Shown piece after piece: positions 11,426 to 23,208 of a DNA stretch of 64,000 nt. Both the position numbers and the translations under genes were made by a program. The notes under the pieces were generated by a model. It was not told the DNA's origin. It did no database searches and saw only the letters and a list, made by a program, of their open reading frames with translations. Numbering within the stretch: position 1 is the first letter of the stretch; every line of letters begins with the position of its first letter. Location: NCBI RefSeq assembly GCF_020497125.1, contig NC_059089.1, positions 28,042,282 through 28,106,281 on the forward strand, given 5' to 3'. The stretch is from Mauremys mutica (lineage: Eukaryota; Chordata; Testudines; Geoemydidae).

Positions 11426-12170
11426 GGGAATCTCATCCCAAGCTGGACGCTGTTCGATACAGCTGTTTGTGCTCGGTCCTGTGCACAGTTAGGGATCCCT
11501 TCTGCTGTAGCTGCAATTCAACGGGTGCCATGATAGATAATTGATAACCCACCAGATTGAAGCCTTAGACAAATCAGTTCAGATAGCTACTGTATATTGA
11601 TTCATTTCCGTAGCTGTAAAAATTGCATTGATTCCCTGAAAAAGAGCCGGGGTAATGCGCAGACCAGGCGGAAACCCTGCCTGACAACTGATCCCTTCTG
11701 TGCATTGAGGAGCCTCCCCCAGGAGTGTAATTGGACAAAGCAGAATTTGGGCCAGAGCAAAGCACCGAGAAATAACTTTGCTAAGAACAACCCACTGGGA
11801 AGCCAGCAAGAGCGTCCTCGTTTCCCCTGAGCTCAGATTACAGCTACACTCGTAATAGGCACATCCTTAATTTTTATTCTTGGTTGTAAGGAAAGTGGCT
11901 CCAGGGGACCCATTGCTGCGTGGCCAGGACAGCAGCTTCCTTGTGTATGCTGCGTGTGTGGGGCCAGGGCGGGACACTGGGGCACAGAGCGGGGGCGAGA
12001 GACAGGAGAGGCAGCAAACTGAAGAAAATAAAAATGTTTGGTGTGTCACAGCCAAGACCCTAGGTGGTATCTTCCTGCCCCAAGAGACTGCGTCACGGTT
12101 CCAGCATTGACATCACTGGCAGTCTGCACAGGAGTTGCTTAAAGCTGGAATGTCATATAGTGAGTGAGGG
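11426..12170. other. Non-coding stretch
   Basis: Ordinary mixed-composition DNA. No exon, repeat or regulatory feature is supported. Confidence 0.5.
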
Positions 12171-12306
12171 GCACTGGCAGAGCTGGGGGGCTCAGGGCTG
12201 GGAGAGCAGGGGATGATCAGGGCTGGACTGAGGTGCATTGGCAGAGTTGGGGGGGCTCAGGGCTGGGAGCGAGAAGGGGATCAGGGGATGCTCAGGGCAG
12301 GACTGA
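12171..12306. repeat. Local tandem duplication, period about 64 bp
   Basis: Two adjacent copies begin at 12171 (GCACTGGCAGAGCTGGGG) and 12235 (GCATTGGCAGAGTTGGGG) and share the downstream CTCAGGGCTGGGAG block. The second copy carries small internal differences. It is a simple local duplication with no sign of function. Confidence 0.75.
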
Positions 12307-12990
12307 ACCCAGTGAGGAAACTTGAACTTCCCGCACTCAGTTTCTTGAGCATCAAACTGCTCCAAGATTTCAGAGCCCTGCAAACCAGCCCCTCCTGTGA
12401 TAGGTGGGGTCATGGCTTCTTCCTCCTAACGACCTCAGAAAGTCTCACGGTCCAGGGAAGGGCGTGGCCCTCCCTAGAGAGCAGAGCCGCCCCGGAGAAC
12501 GGTCTGGTCACTGATAACAAAGGAGACTGGAGAGGCGCCACTGCCGAGTGGTGCGCAGCCAATGAATGAGAGCTGCCTCCTCGGTCAGTGTCTCAGAGCA
12601 GAGGCTGCACAAAGCCTGGCCATGCTCTCGACACACTGGGAGCCACAGGATGCAGCAGGTTGACAGGAGGAGGAGTGGATGGATGCAAAATATTTTGCTT
12701 TTCTCCCCAGACCATGCAACCATGCTCCCCTCTCTGCTGGACAGGTGCACTGGGACCCACGGGAGATGCAGCTCACCACCAGGACCCTGTCCCGGCACTT
12801 TTCCTCTTTGTGCCTCACCCCCTTGGCACTGCCAGCAGCGTGCCATGGTGGAGCCAGTCCTGCATGAGCACAGGACTGCCCCGTAGCCAGAGGGAGGGGA
12901 GCGTGTCGCTGGATGCTTGTGACGGAGATGCAAATTGCACTTCAGGGGGCCTGTCTCTTCAGAGAGGCCCCCCGAGCTCCTGAGGGTGCG

Positions 12991-13062
12991 GGGTCACCGC
13001 ACAAGGCTTGAGACATCGGTGCGAGGGCGGAGAGCACAGGGTCACCGCACGAGGCTTGAGAC
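12991..13062. repeat. Short tandem duplication, period 48 bp
   Basis: The block GTCACCGCACAAGGCTTGAG at 12993 recurs 48 bases later with one change (ACGAGG for ACAAGG). Between them lies a GAGGGCGGAGAGCACAGG spacer. It is a two-unit local duplication. Confidence 0.75.
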
Positions 13063-16000
13063 TCAGCGCTGTGCTCACAGGTGGCACCTGTTCACATTCG
13101 TGCTGGAGAGCAGCCAGCATGGGCTGCACTGGCTGCTGGAGGCTAGGGGAGGGTTTGACGGGCTCTGCCCTGGGAGTCCCCTTTCCAGGGAGGCTGAACC
13201 CCCTTCCTTCTGAAGGGTCAGCAGAGAGGCTCACCTGAAAGCATTCTGACCCTCCATGGTCTTGCCAGGTCAATAACCAGTGTCCATGGGAGACTGCCAA
13301 TGTTTCTTGCTTAAAACTGGCCAGGTCAGAAATACTCTGAGGTCCTTGTCTGTGGTATTTGGGTTCTTCTGCTTCCAGTCCCAGATTGCTCTAGGAATTG
13401 CAATACCCGGGAATTTCCCTCTCGGTTCTGAGCCGCCCGAAAGTTCATTTCTCATCACGGTGTGGAAGAAGGGTCAGCTCTAGGCTCGTTTTATCGAAAC
13501 CAGCTTGTGCAGCTGCTCCTCAGAATTCAGGTGGGAAATCATGCAAACCAGTAGTGGGAAAAAGCACCTACCTACCAGAGTGCACCCACGTTAGACCTGG
13601 TGCTAACAGACCTCTTGCCTCTGGCTTCAGCTCTGCCCTCACAAAGGGAGCTGCAGCTCTTTACGTCAGGACAGAATTGGGCCCTAAGCATGTGTGCAGG
13701 TTAAGGAATATTTATGTCCATGGTCCAAATCCTCCAGTGGGGTAAAGCAGCCAAGCTCCATGGAGTGCTGCGATGACCCCGCTGAGTGTCTGAGCCCAAT
13801 GTGGGAAAAGCCTCCTTGGGACCTGTGCAAACTGCCTGCTTTGGACAAATGTGTTATGTGCAGGGTTCTTCTATAAAGCAGGGCCCCCAACTCTCCCTGC
13901 CTTGGACTAGGGACGGGTAATTAGTAAGACACACCGCAGGGTTACAAACTGCATTGAAATACCTGAAATCCCCCCTCCAGACTAAAGTAAAGCAGACATG
14001 ACTTTGACAAGGTGAAACCAAAGAGATGAAACCAATCCATTCTGCATGGGGAATCGATCTCCCCCTGAGGCCATTGATTCACAGCCTCAGCAGTCATGGA
14101 GTGTCAGGCTGCCTGATCTACATTTCTATATGCATCACTCTAGATTAAATGATGGAGAAGCCCACCGTGCACTGGGCAGTCTCCAGCTCAGTCACTCTAC
14201 GCCCTGGCACCTGCTGAAATCGACTGGTTTTTAAAAAAACCATAATAATTATACTTAGGGTAAGGTGAATTCCTGGGACCCTGACACGCTTCACAGCTTG
14301 ATCTGCCTTGGGTTCTCATCAGAAAAGGCCACAAGTTAAGCTGGGGACAAGCTCAGGTGCCCCAAGAAATTCCTAGAGTCGAATTACAAAATAGAGCCCT
14401 CAAGACTAATAACAAAACTATCACTTTGCCTGAAACAGAGCCCCTCGTCTGCAAAGGGCTGTGTGACTGTCAGCCCTGAGCCACCTGACACCGCGGCCAG
14501 CTAGGGGGGAAACCTTAGCAGCATTCCACAGACAGGAAACTGAGGACGAGAACTCATTACGGAAAGCCAGTACCTTTGACGGTATGTCGAGCAAATAGCT
14601 TCTTTTCAGGTGGAAAGGTGGGGGGAGGGTTAGATAACTCCACACCTTAAAGCTGCCCACACCCAGCCAGGGGACCTGCTCTGCATCTTCTTCTGCTTCA
14701 GTAAACCCAGTGTTTGGAAAAAGATGGTGGCAAATTATTGTTACTCTATTTCTAAAAACAGCACATAAATTAGCCAGAGTCAGTGGGGAAAAGTTTGCAA
14801 CCCTTGCCAAGGTAGCAAACATGTTACCAGCCAGGTTCCTGGCATCACACTCCACCAGCAAGATGGAGAAACAGGAGACCACTCAAGGAAGGCCAAAACA
14901 AACCCTGGCCAAGTCTTGTTCCATTGTAGATGAGACCCCGTGAGAGGGGGAGGCTGGTTAAGAGTGCTTATTTCCAGGCCAGTTTGGCTCTAAAGCTGTA
15001 TAAAGTGCTCAACTCAAGAAGCAAAGAACTCGGCGCCAACCTGGGTGCAGGTGTCTGCCAAGCAGCCTGCTTCACTCGAGATCTGTTCCCATCTGCACAC
15101 AGCCTGTGGAAGTTCCTTGAGATTTTTCCCTGCCCCTCTCCAGGCCGAATGTTGTAGACTTTTCTGGCTGGTGCTCATGGTGTATTTGGGGAGCGAGCCT
15201 GGTTTGGAGGGATCGGTTTCACATGTGACAAGCCACGTGGTAGAAGTCACAGGAATTTCTCGTGCATCTCTGGCTGGGGGAGCCTGTCCTGTGTGAAGTA
15301 GCTGGGGAAGCCGTTTGCACCGGGTTTCTGAGAGGCTGTTTTGGAGATGTGATCTCTGTGCCAGCAGGAAAGATTCAGAAGAAAACATTTTCCCCTTGCC
15401 CATGTGCCCGGCTCTGGGAGCAAGCCCTGCCCTACTGCCTGTGATTCCCCAGTTTTTGCACATTGCCTAATTTTTGTTTGGATGGACAATCGTGTCCCAG
15501 ATTTAGAAGAAAAAACATTATCTCCCTGACTCCAGAGCGCTTTTGGGCACCATCATCACAGGTGTGTTGGGTGTTACTTCTGGACCGGGCCCCACACACA
15601 GTACTCCCCTTCCATAGCCACCAAGACAGGGGAAGTGTCATCACCACATCAGCTGAGAGTGCTCACTCGCTGTCACATACACACCCCCTTTCTGTATTTT
15701 AGCTGAAGAACTGTTGTCTTTGGTTGCTTCTTTATACGTACCGGTAACGTTTTGAAGAGAGGTTGCCCATGCGCCCCATTACTAACACTAGCTTCATCCT
15801 CTGAAACGCTGGTTCGAAAAGGCCCACTTAGATGCTGATGCTGCCTGATTGTTCTGTCACATCAGGGAAACATCTCAACCTCTCCTGGGGCCTTGACTGG
15901 CCCCTCTCGCTAAGGGCTCACAGCTGAGTCTAGCCCTCCTGCTAAGTGTGGGTGCAGAGCTGTGGTGAGCAGCACAGAGCACCTGGCAGGGGGAATTCCC

Positions 16001-16234
16001 CCCCCACTCACATCTATACAGTTGGCTTCATGCATTCTAGCCCTGCCCAGAGAGGACACATTACCCAGCTCTCCTCACTTTCCTCCGGCACCTCTTGAAA
16101 TATGGGATTTCTCCAACTGCTTTTGTCCAGGAACAATGGACAGATATGGACTCACAACCCATATGCTAGATTTCAGTAAAGGTGCAGTATGCAAATCAGT
16201 GTGCAAATCCCTGCACTCTGATTTATAGAAGACC
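13063..16234. other. Long stretch with no supported gene
   Basis: Single-copy-looking DNA with many short open frames on both strands and no recognisable protein domain. No promoter, terminator or repeat boundary is convincing. The AT-rich patches near 14220-14260 are too short to call. Confidence 0.45.
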
Positions 16235-16440
16235 TCAGGACTCCCCCCTCTGAGGACTAAACAATATTTTTAATCCAGTTATATTTAAGAAACTATTTAA
16301 ATTATTTGTCGTGAATTAGATGATCATCTCTATTTATTATGCTGCTGGAAGCATCTTCAAATTACAATTATACTGAAGTGTCTAATAATTAAACAGTGAT
16401 TTTTGCCTCTTTCTCTACTTGGGCATTATCTGCAGCCATA
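16235..16440. promoter_or_regulatory. AT-rich candidate conserved non-coding block
   Basis: AT-rich island with motifs such as 'ATTTAAATTATTTGTCGTGA', 'TTATTATGCTGCTGGAAGCA' and 'TCTAATAATTAAACAG'. It has no repeat hallmarks and lies directly left of a Penelope-like fragment. The mixture of AT-rich homeodomain-like cores with non-repetitive GC interruptions is typical of vertebrate conserved non-coding elements. Conservation itself is untested. Confidence 0.35.
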
Positions 16441-16470
16441 GCAGGATTTACTCCAGTTTGTATAAAGAAC

Positions 16471-16832
16471 AGGAGTACTTGAGGCACCTTAGAGACTAAA
16501 AAATGTATTTGAGCATAAGCTTTTGTGGGCTACAGCCCACTTCATCGGATGCATAGAATGACACATACAGAAAGAAGATATTTATACATACAGAGAACAT
16601 GAAAAGGTGGAAGTACCCATACCAACCATAAGAGGCTAATTAATTAAGAGAAGCTATTATCAGCAGGGGAGAAAAACTTTTGAAGTGATAATCAAGATAG
16701 CCCATTTCGGACAGTTGACATGAAGGTGTGAGGATACTTTAACATGGGGAAATAGATTCAATTAGTGTAATGACCACGCCATTCCCAGTCTCTGTTCAAA
16801 CCTAAGTTAATGGTATCGGTTTGTATGCTGGT
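16471..16832 (-). mobile_element. Penelope-like retroelement, 3' end
   Basis: Minus-strand fragment covering the end of the coding frame and the 3' untranslated region of a Penelope-like element (reverse transcriptase plus GIY-YIG endonuclease in intact members). On the minus strand, 16758-16808 reads LGLNRDWEWRGHYTN then a TGA stop at 16760-16758, which matches the C-terminal tail of turtle Penelope-like proteins as I know them. Downstream is the familiar 'CATCCGATGAAG...GCTTATGCTCAAAT' region, which has a hammerhead-like core (16509-16548). The 5' part is missing, so this copy is dead. Confidence 0.8.
16509..16548 (-). ncRNA. Hammerhead-ribozyme-like core (decayed)
   Basis: On the minus strand the order is CCGATGA, then a 7-bp stem (GTGGGCT, loop GT, AGCCCAC), then AAAA, then AGC-TTAT-GCT, then C. 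The type I hammerhead order is CUGAUGA, stem II, GAAA, short stem III beginning A:U, and cleavage after UH. The fit is good apart from U-to-C in the first box, G-to-A in the second, and one extra A before stem II. Hammerhead motifs are published for Penelope-like elements. This copy has two core substitutions and is unlikely to cleave. Confidence 0.4.
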
Positions 16833-19145
16833 CACAAACATTTGACAGATTTTGGTGTGAATTTTTTTTAACCCATAAACATTTATTTTCTCTGCAAGAA
16901 TTTGCTATTCAACCTGTGTTGCTTATTTTGATTGGTCATAAAAGTCACCGGCAATGATTGGGTGAGGGTGCAAACATTTCTGGCACCAGTACACATGCCA
17001 AGCAAATTTAAAATTCAGTCTTCCCAAATATTCATGCGTGTGACTTGGACATTCACGTTCAGACCAGTGGCACGTCTGCCGACAGCTGGCACAAGCGAGC
17101 TGAGAGCACCGTGAGCACATTCACAGAGAAGATTGGGCAGAGTCACAGAACCTGTTTTACAATATCCACCCCACTCTGGCAATAACCAGGGTATTGCAAC
17201 AATACCAACCCTGGCCTGGTCCCTTTTAACCTCCCCTACCCTCTGTGCTCCAGCCTCCTGCCCCTTTCACCCCCTCTCACACACAGCCCTGAGCTGACTG
17301 CCATGCTTGAAACTGCTTTCCAGAATGTATTCATTAACCCCCCACCGTCTCCTCATCAACCTCCCCAAGACATGATTTTTAATGCAGTGGCTACAAGAAA
17401 GGACTATCTGCCCTTAAAGCACAGAGAGGGATTTGAACTGGCAAGAGGGATGTGTGCCTCACATGCAGATCTGCCAAATGGAGTCCCCGCAGCCATGGCT
17501 GCCTGCACCTCCCTGAGGTATCTCGTCGGCTCGCTGGCTGGCCAAGTCCTGGTGTAGATTGTAAGCTGCGGTCTTAAGGGGAGGCACCTGCAGGTCTGTG
17601 AACGCTGTCAAATAAGAGGAAAACAATAACCTGAGCTCACGTGCCCCTCAGCCTCCCATCTCAGAGTCACTTTAGTTGTTAGCAGCATCACAAGAGCCAG
17701 GCTCGAGTTACCAGCCAGCCAACCCTCGTCTGGGGAAGGAAAGGTTTGCCGGTGCTAAAGGCCAGGCGCTGGCTGGGCCTGGCACAGATTGCTCTTACGG
17801 GTGCTGTTGAGGACAGGCTGGGAATTCACTGCAGTCAACACCTGAACATCGTTTCCATCATTGCTCAAAATAGCTATGTCTGTGACCTAATTGCTGCAGC
17901 TGAGGACGGTGCGCCATGTGGTGACCCAAATTCTAAAGGCCAGGGAGCAGCAAATTATCTTACTCCCAGACAGCTGTGCCAATACCCTTTCAGGCCCCTG
18001 TTCTTCCAGGCCAGGCCTGGTGACTCGTCTCTGCATTCTGCGCCGTTTGGAGATGGAGTGTTCCAGCAGCCAGAGCATCGGCTGGGCTCCGCAAATCTCA
18101 GAGAGCTAATCCTGGTGCTGGGAGTGACTCACGGTGAAGCTTGGGCACGTCCGTTCCTGTCACTGTGCCTGGGACAACACCTCCCAGGGCTGCTCTGTGC
18201 GAACGTGAATGAATGCAGATCCAATGCCCTGGTGATGAACCGCACGAGCCCATGCTAACCATCACTGCTCTGGCACTCCAGGCCCGGGGCCTGCACAGCT
18301 CAGTTATCTGCCTCTCTCTGAAACCGCCCCAGGGCTGGGCCTCTCCTGAGCCCAATGTGCTCGTCACTTAGGATTTTATGATATGAACCAAAACTCACTA
18401 GGGGCTCTGAGCTAATTCATTGCCATTGCTGCGGCCCCACCACCAGAAACAAAACGATGTCTTCAGAACCTCCCTGTGCCAGTGCTTGTTAACGAAAGTA
18501 ATAGCGCCGTGCTGGTCGGGGCGGGGGGAGCGTAGGCTGAATGCACAGAAGCCAGGTGGCTTCATATTTCCACCAGGGAGACCAAAGTCTACGTGTGATT
18601 GCATGTTCCAGGGACACTGTATGTTGGTGGGGGTAGCATCAGTGGTTGTAGCTCATTACACCAGTGCTGGATTTGGCCCATTGTCTGTCTAAGCATCATG
18701 TACACTTACAGGCCGCCCCCAGGCATGAGAATAAGGGAACGTTGATGATGCTGATAAAAAGCTGCTGCCTCCAGTTTCTCAATGACTCTTCAGGCAATGG
18801 CCCAAGCAGCATTCTGCAGATTTCCACATACCAACCTGAGGAGCCTGAATTGCAAAGCCCCATAACAGGCAGAAAGGGTCACTGCTCCGTATTAGCCATG
18901 ATGGTAACAAATGCTGCTTGGGGATTTAGCGACATAGCCCCATTTAACACAGCTACGCATTGCTAGAGCCTGCTGCCTAGGCCTTATTACAGAGGCTGGA
19001 CACTATCAAAGCCAGCTAGGTGTTATTACAGCTGGTGGGCGTTGTGCAGCTGTACAGCTATCGGGGAAGCAGTTAATTCTCCAGTTCACCAGCCAGTCAC
19101 TTTTTCTAAGGTACCTTCTCTACAGTGCCTAAGTGCACAGTATAG
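16833..19145. other. Non-coding stretch between retroelements
   Basis: No exon is supported. A 170-codon plus-strand frame (17746-18258) has no domain that I recognise and no flanking splice logic. Near 18650-18685 there is a short fragment (ACACCAGTGCTGGATTTGGC) that resembles the end of the old inverted-repeat family seen at 62303-62393. Confidence 0.45.
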
Positions 19146-19672
19146 CAGTAGGGATATATTACCAACCACCTCACCAGGATGGTGATAGTGACTGCGAAAT
19201 GTTCAGGGGGATTAGAGAGACTATTAAAATAAAAAACTCAATAATGGGGGATTTCAACTATCCCCATATTGACTGGGTACCTGTCACCTCAGGACAGGTT
19301 GCAGAGATAAAGTTTCTTGACACCTTAAATGACTGCTTATTGGAGCAGCTAGTCCTGCAGCCCTCAAGAGGAGAGGCAATTCTTGATTTAGTCCTAAGTG
19401 GAGCACAGGATCTGGTCCAAGAGGTGAATATAGTTGGACCGCTTGGTAATAGTGACCATAATATAATTAAATTTAACAACACTGTGGTGGGGGAAACACC
19501 ACAGCAGCCCAACACTGTCGCATTTAATTTCAGAAAGGGGAACTACACAAAAATGAGGAAGTTAGTTAAACAGAAATTAAGAAGTACAGCACCAAAAGTG
19601 AAATCCCTGCAAGCTGCATGGAAATGTTGTAAAGACACCATAATAGAGGCTCAACCTAAATGTAAACCCTAA
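19146..19672 (+). pseudogene. CR1 ORF2 endonuclease fragment
   Basis: This is the open remnant of the apurinic-like endonuclease domain that nicks target DNA in CR1 retrotransposition. In the frame opening at 19133, residues 39-48 are GDFNYPHIDW (the conserved catalytic GDFN block) and residues 107-109 are SDH, followed by NIIKF. The N-terminal third of the domain is missing because of 5' truncation, and the frame ends at a stop after an acquired frame loss. The first codons (19133-19145) lie outside the element. Confidence 0.9.
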
Positions 19673-20424
19673 ATTAAAAAACATAGTAAGAGAACCAAAG
19701 AAGTGCCACCATGGCTAACCAACAAAGTAAAAGAAGCAGTGAGAGGCAAAAAGGCATCCTCTAAAAAGTGAATGTTAAATCTTATCGAGAAAAATAGAAA
19801 GGAGCATAAACTCTGGCAAGTGAAGTGTAAAAATATACTTAGGAAGGCCAAAAGAGAATTTGAAGAACAGCTAACCAAAGACTCAAAAAGTAAAAGCAAA
19901 AAAAAAAATGAAGCAGGAAGCCTGCTAAACAACCAATGGGGCCACTGGACGATCAAGATGCTAAAGGAGCACTCAAGGATGATAAGGCCATTGCAGAGAA
20001 ACTAAATGAATTCTTTGCATCAGTCTTCATGGCTGAGGATGTGAGAGAGATTCTCAAACCTGAGCCATTCTTTTTAGGTGACAAATCTGAGGAACTGTCC
20101 CAGATTGAGGTGTTGTTAGAGGAGGTTTTGCAACAAATCGATAAACTAAACAGTAATAAGTCACCATGACCAGATGGTATCACCAAGAGTTCTGAAGGAA
20201 CTCAAATGTGAAAATGCAGAACTACTAACGGTAGTCTGTATCCTATCATTTAAATCAGCTTCTGTACCAGATGACTGGAGGATAGCTAATGTGAAGCCAA
20301 TTTTTAAAAAAGGCTCCAGGGGTGATCCCAGCAATTATAGGCCAGTAAGCCTGACTTCAGTACCAGGAAACTTGTTGAAACTATAGTAAAGAACAGAATT
20401 ATCATACACATATATGAACATGAT

Positions 20425-20809
20425 TTGTTGGGGAAGAGTCAACATGGTTTTTGTAAAGGGAAATTATGCCTCACCAATCTCCTAGAATTCTTTGTGGGGA
20501 TCAAAAAGCATGTGGACAAGAGTAATCCAGTTGATATGGTGTACTTAGATTTTCAGAAAGCTTTTGACAAGGTCCCTCACCAAAGGCTCTTAAGCAACGT
20601 AAACTGTCATGAGATAAGGGGGAAGGTTCTGTCATGGATCGGTAACTGGTTAAAAGATAGGAAACAAAGGGTAGGAATAACTGGTCAGGTTTCAGAATGG
20701 AGAGAGGTAAATAGTGGTGTCCCCAGGGGTCTGTATTGGGCCCAGTCCTATTCAGCATATTCATAAATGATCTGGGGTAAACTGTGAGGTGGCCAAATTT
20801 GCAGATGAT
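20425..20809 (+). pseudogene. CR1 ORF2 reverse transcriptase fragment
   Basis: This is a remnant of the palm region of the CR1 reverse transcriptase. The frame from 20425 carries motif A as VYLDFQKAFDKVPHQRL (residues 39-55). After a frameshift near 20740 and a deletion, the catalytic box FADD is readable at 20798-20809 in another frame. The catalytic aspartates survive individually, but the frame is broken, so the copy is inactive. Confidence 0.92.
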
Positions 20810-21792
20810 ACAAAACTGCTCAAGATAGTTAAGTCCCAGGCAGACTGCGAAGAGTTACAAAAGGATCTCACAAAACTGGGTGACTAGGCAACAAAATGGC
20901 AGATGAAATTCAATGTTGATAAATGCAAAGTAATGAACATTGGAAAACATAATCCCAATTCTACATACAAATTTATGGGGTCTAAATTAGCTGTTACCAT
21001 TCAGGAAAGAGATCTTGGAGTCATTTTGGATAGTTCTCTGAAAACATCCACTCAATGGGCAGCATCAGTCAAAAAAGTGAACAGAATGTTGGGAATCATT
21101 AAGTAAGGGACAGATAATAAGACCGAAAATATCCTATTGCCGCTATATAAATCCATGGTACATCCATATCTTGTATTCTGCATACAGATGTGGTTGTCCC
21201 ATCTCAAAAAAAATATATTGGAAAAGGTTCAGAAAAGGGCAACAAAAATTATTAGGGGTATGAAACGGCTTCCATATGAGGAGAGTTTAATAAACCTGGG
21301 ACTTTTCAGCTTGGAAAAGAGATGACTAAGGGGGGATATGATGGAGGTCTATAAAATTGTGACTGGTGTGGAGAAAGTAAATAAGGAAGTGTTGTTTACT
21401 TCTTCTCATAACAGAGGAACTAGGGTTCACCAAATGAAATTAATAGACAGCAGGTTTAAAGCTAACAAAAGGAAGTATTTTTTCACACAGTGACCTGTGG
21501 AACTCCTTGCCAAAGGATGTTGTGAAGGCCAAGACTATAACAGAGTTCCAAAAAGAACTAGATAAATTCATGGAGGACAGATCCATCAATGGCTATTAGC
21601 CAGGATGGACAGGGATGGTGTCCCTAGCCTCTGTTTGCCAGAAGCTGGGAACAGGCGACAGGGGATGGATTACTCAGTGATTCGCTGTTCTGTTCATTCC
21701 CTCTGGGGCACCTGGCATTGGTCACTGTCAGAAGACAGGATATTGGGCTAGATGGACCTGTGGTCTGACCCAGTATGGCCATTCTTATGTTC

Positions 21793-23051
21793 CCAGTAAC
21801 TCCTCACACTGAACTGACTGCACTGCAGCCAGATGTACGAGGTTCCCAGACCTGGATCTGTGCAGACAAAGGCTCGCACCGGCCACTTACCCATAAAGTA
21901 TTGGGTGAGCCAGGTGGTCACCATCTGACTCATCTTTCTTACCTCTCATTGGAAATGGAGCCCAGCAGTTTCACAGCATTATCCATTTCTGGGGTAAAGG
22001 CTGGAGCGCAATTGCACAATACATTGTGTCTGATTCTCATCCCTGCTGGATCCTTCTTGGAAGAAAACTTCCACCCCACCTAGCTCTTAGGGAGACAAAA
22101 GTAGCTGCCCCAATCAGCAAGGGGGTGACTATAAAATGGACTTTGCAGCATGAGGGAGAAAGGTAGATTTAGAGCATTCTGAGACGTAGAAGGCAGGGGC
22201 AGTGGCCCCATCGAACGCAGAAGACTCATAACCTCAGGATTACTTAGTTAGGGCAAAACTAAAATGCTGTTAAATGTTACTGTTGAGGTAACATTAGATA
22301 CAATTAACATGACATCCAATCCTGACTCTCTGCTTTGGTTCTCCCAAAACATTTGCCTCTTGAGGGGTGCCTGGGGGGAAGTGCTCGGCCACCCACAGGA
22401 CGTGGCCCTAGATTGCGTTTCCCATCGGACAGCTGTTCCGCGCTCTGGTGCAGTGGGCAAAGCTCACGCTGTAACTGCTCTGGAGCTAAACAAACGAGGT
22501 CCTGCTCCGAGCTGTTGACATGCCCCTTTCACCAGCACGGGAAGAATTCGAACAGAAAAAAACAGGTGCACGGTGCTTGTCAGCAAAGCGCCGAATGCTG
22601 CGTGTGTTTGGAGCTGTGTCAGGTGGATAGAAGCAGCCCTGAGACAGCGCGAGCGTAAACACAGTCACATCACAACTGAGATTTGGACAAGTGGGCAAAC
22701 GCTTGAGTACATGAATGTCACAGCTCACTGGGTCTGGCTCCAAACCCATCTGCATCAGCTGCTGGCAGGGACTCTGGAACAAAAACTGTGCTCTGTAGCT
22801 CAGGCCTGAAGAAATAGCTGGCAGCAGCCCATGTCGTGGCAGAGCTGACCTGTGGCTTCCCTCCCAAAGGGCCGGAGGAGGTGTTCTCAGTGCCAGCAGC
22901 TGCTGGGGACACCAAGGAGAATCAGGCCCTGACACAGCCAGCTGGGTCGGTGTAGGGTCGGTTTTCTCCTACAGAAGGAGCTGCTGGTCGTGTCTGAGGG
23001 GGGATGGGCTAGGGCAACGGCGGCTGCACCCCTAAAGAGGAGACTTGGGTG
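21793..23051. other. Non-coding stretch
   Basis: Single-copy-looking DNA following CR1 copy 1. Open frames, including a 149-codon minus frame at 22486-22935, have no recognised domain. No other feature is supported. Confidence 0.45.
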
Positions 23052-23208
23052 GCCAAGACTTTCCGAAGTGACTCGTGAATTTGGAGGCCTGACCTGAGAC
23101 CCTGAGAAGGGGCCTGACTCCCAGACAGTGCTGAGCACCACCTCGGAGAATCAGGCCCATGCCAGGGGTCATGAGCTGGACATCAAAATCACTTTGGGAA
23201 GTCTTGGC
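23052..23208. repeat. Old inverted-repeat element
   Basis: The ends are inverted copies. Bases 23052-23071 (GCCAAGACTTTCCGAAGTGA) match the reverse complement of 23189-23208 at about 17 of 20 positions. The interior carries a further palindromic pair around CAGTGCTGAGCACCACCT. The layout matches an old palindromic dispersed repeat shared by reptiles and birds, as I know it from such genomes. A related but less complete unit lies at 33228-33400. Confidence 0.65.

Larger units (their letters stand above)
19146..21792 (+). mobile_element. CR1 LINE copy 1, 5'-truncated, degraded
   Basis: Plus-strand non-LTR retrotransposon of the CR1 clade, about 2.6 kb. It enters within the endonuclease domain and runs through reverse transcriptase to the typical CR1 3' end (TGACCCAGTATGGCCATTCT, then TATGTTC). 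5' truncation is normal for CR1 because target-primed reverse transcription stalls. Frameshifts and stop codons are scattered through it, for example an in-frame TAG at 20885-20887 where CR1 proteins have Trp. An internal deletion follows the A-run near 19903. It cannot make a working protein. Confidence 0.97.

Noticed and set aside
10739..11436. Two long overlapping minus-strand frames (211 and 227 codons) encoding Pro/Ser/Ala repeats
   Set aside because: They lie on a G-rich minisatellite whose unit has no stop codon in those frames; two frames open at once is typical of a tandem-repeat artefact.
17746..18258. 170-codon plus frame
   Set aside because: No recognised motif and no splice context; treated as chance.
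19146..21792. Active CR1 element
   Set aside because: Catalytic motifs survive but the frame is broken by frameshifts, stops and an internal deletion, and the 5' part is absent.
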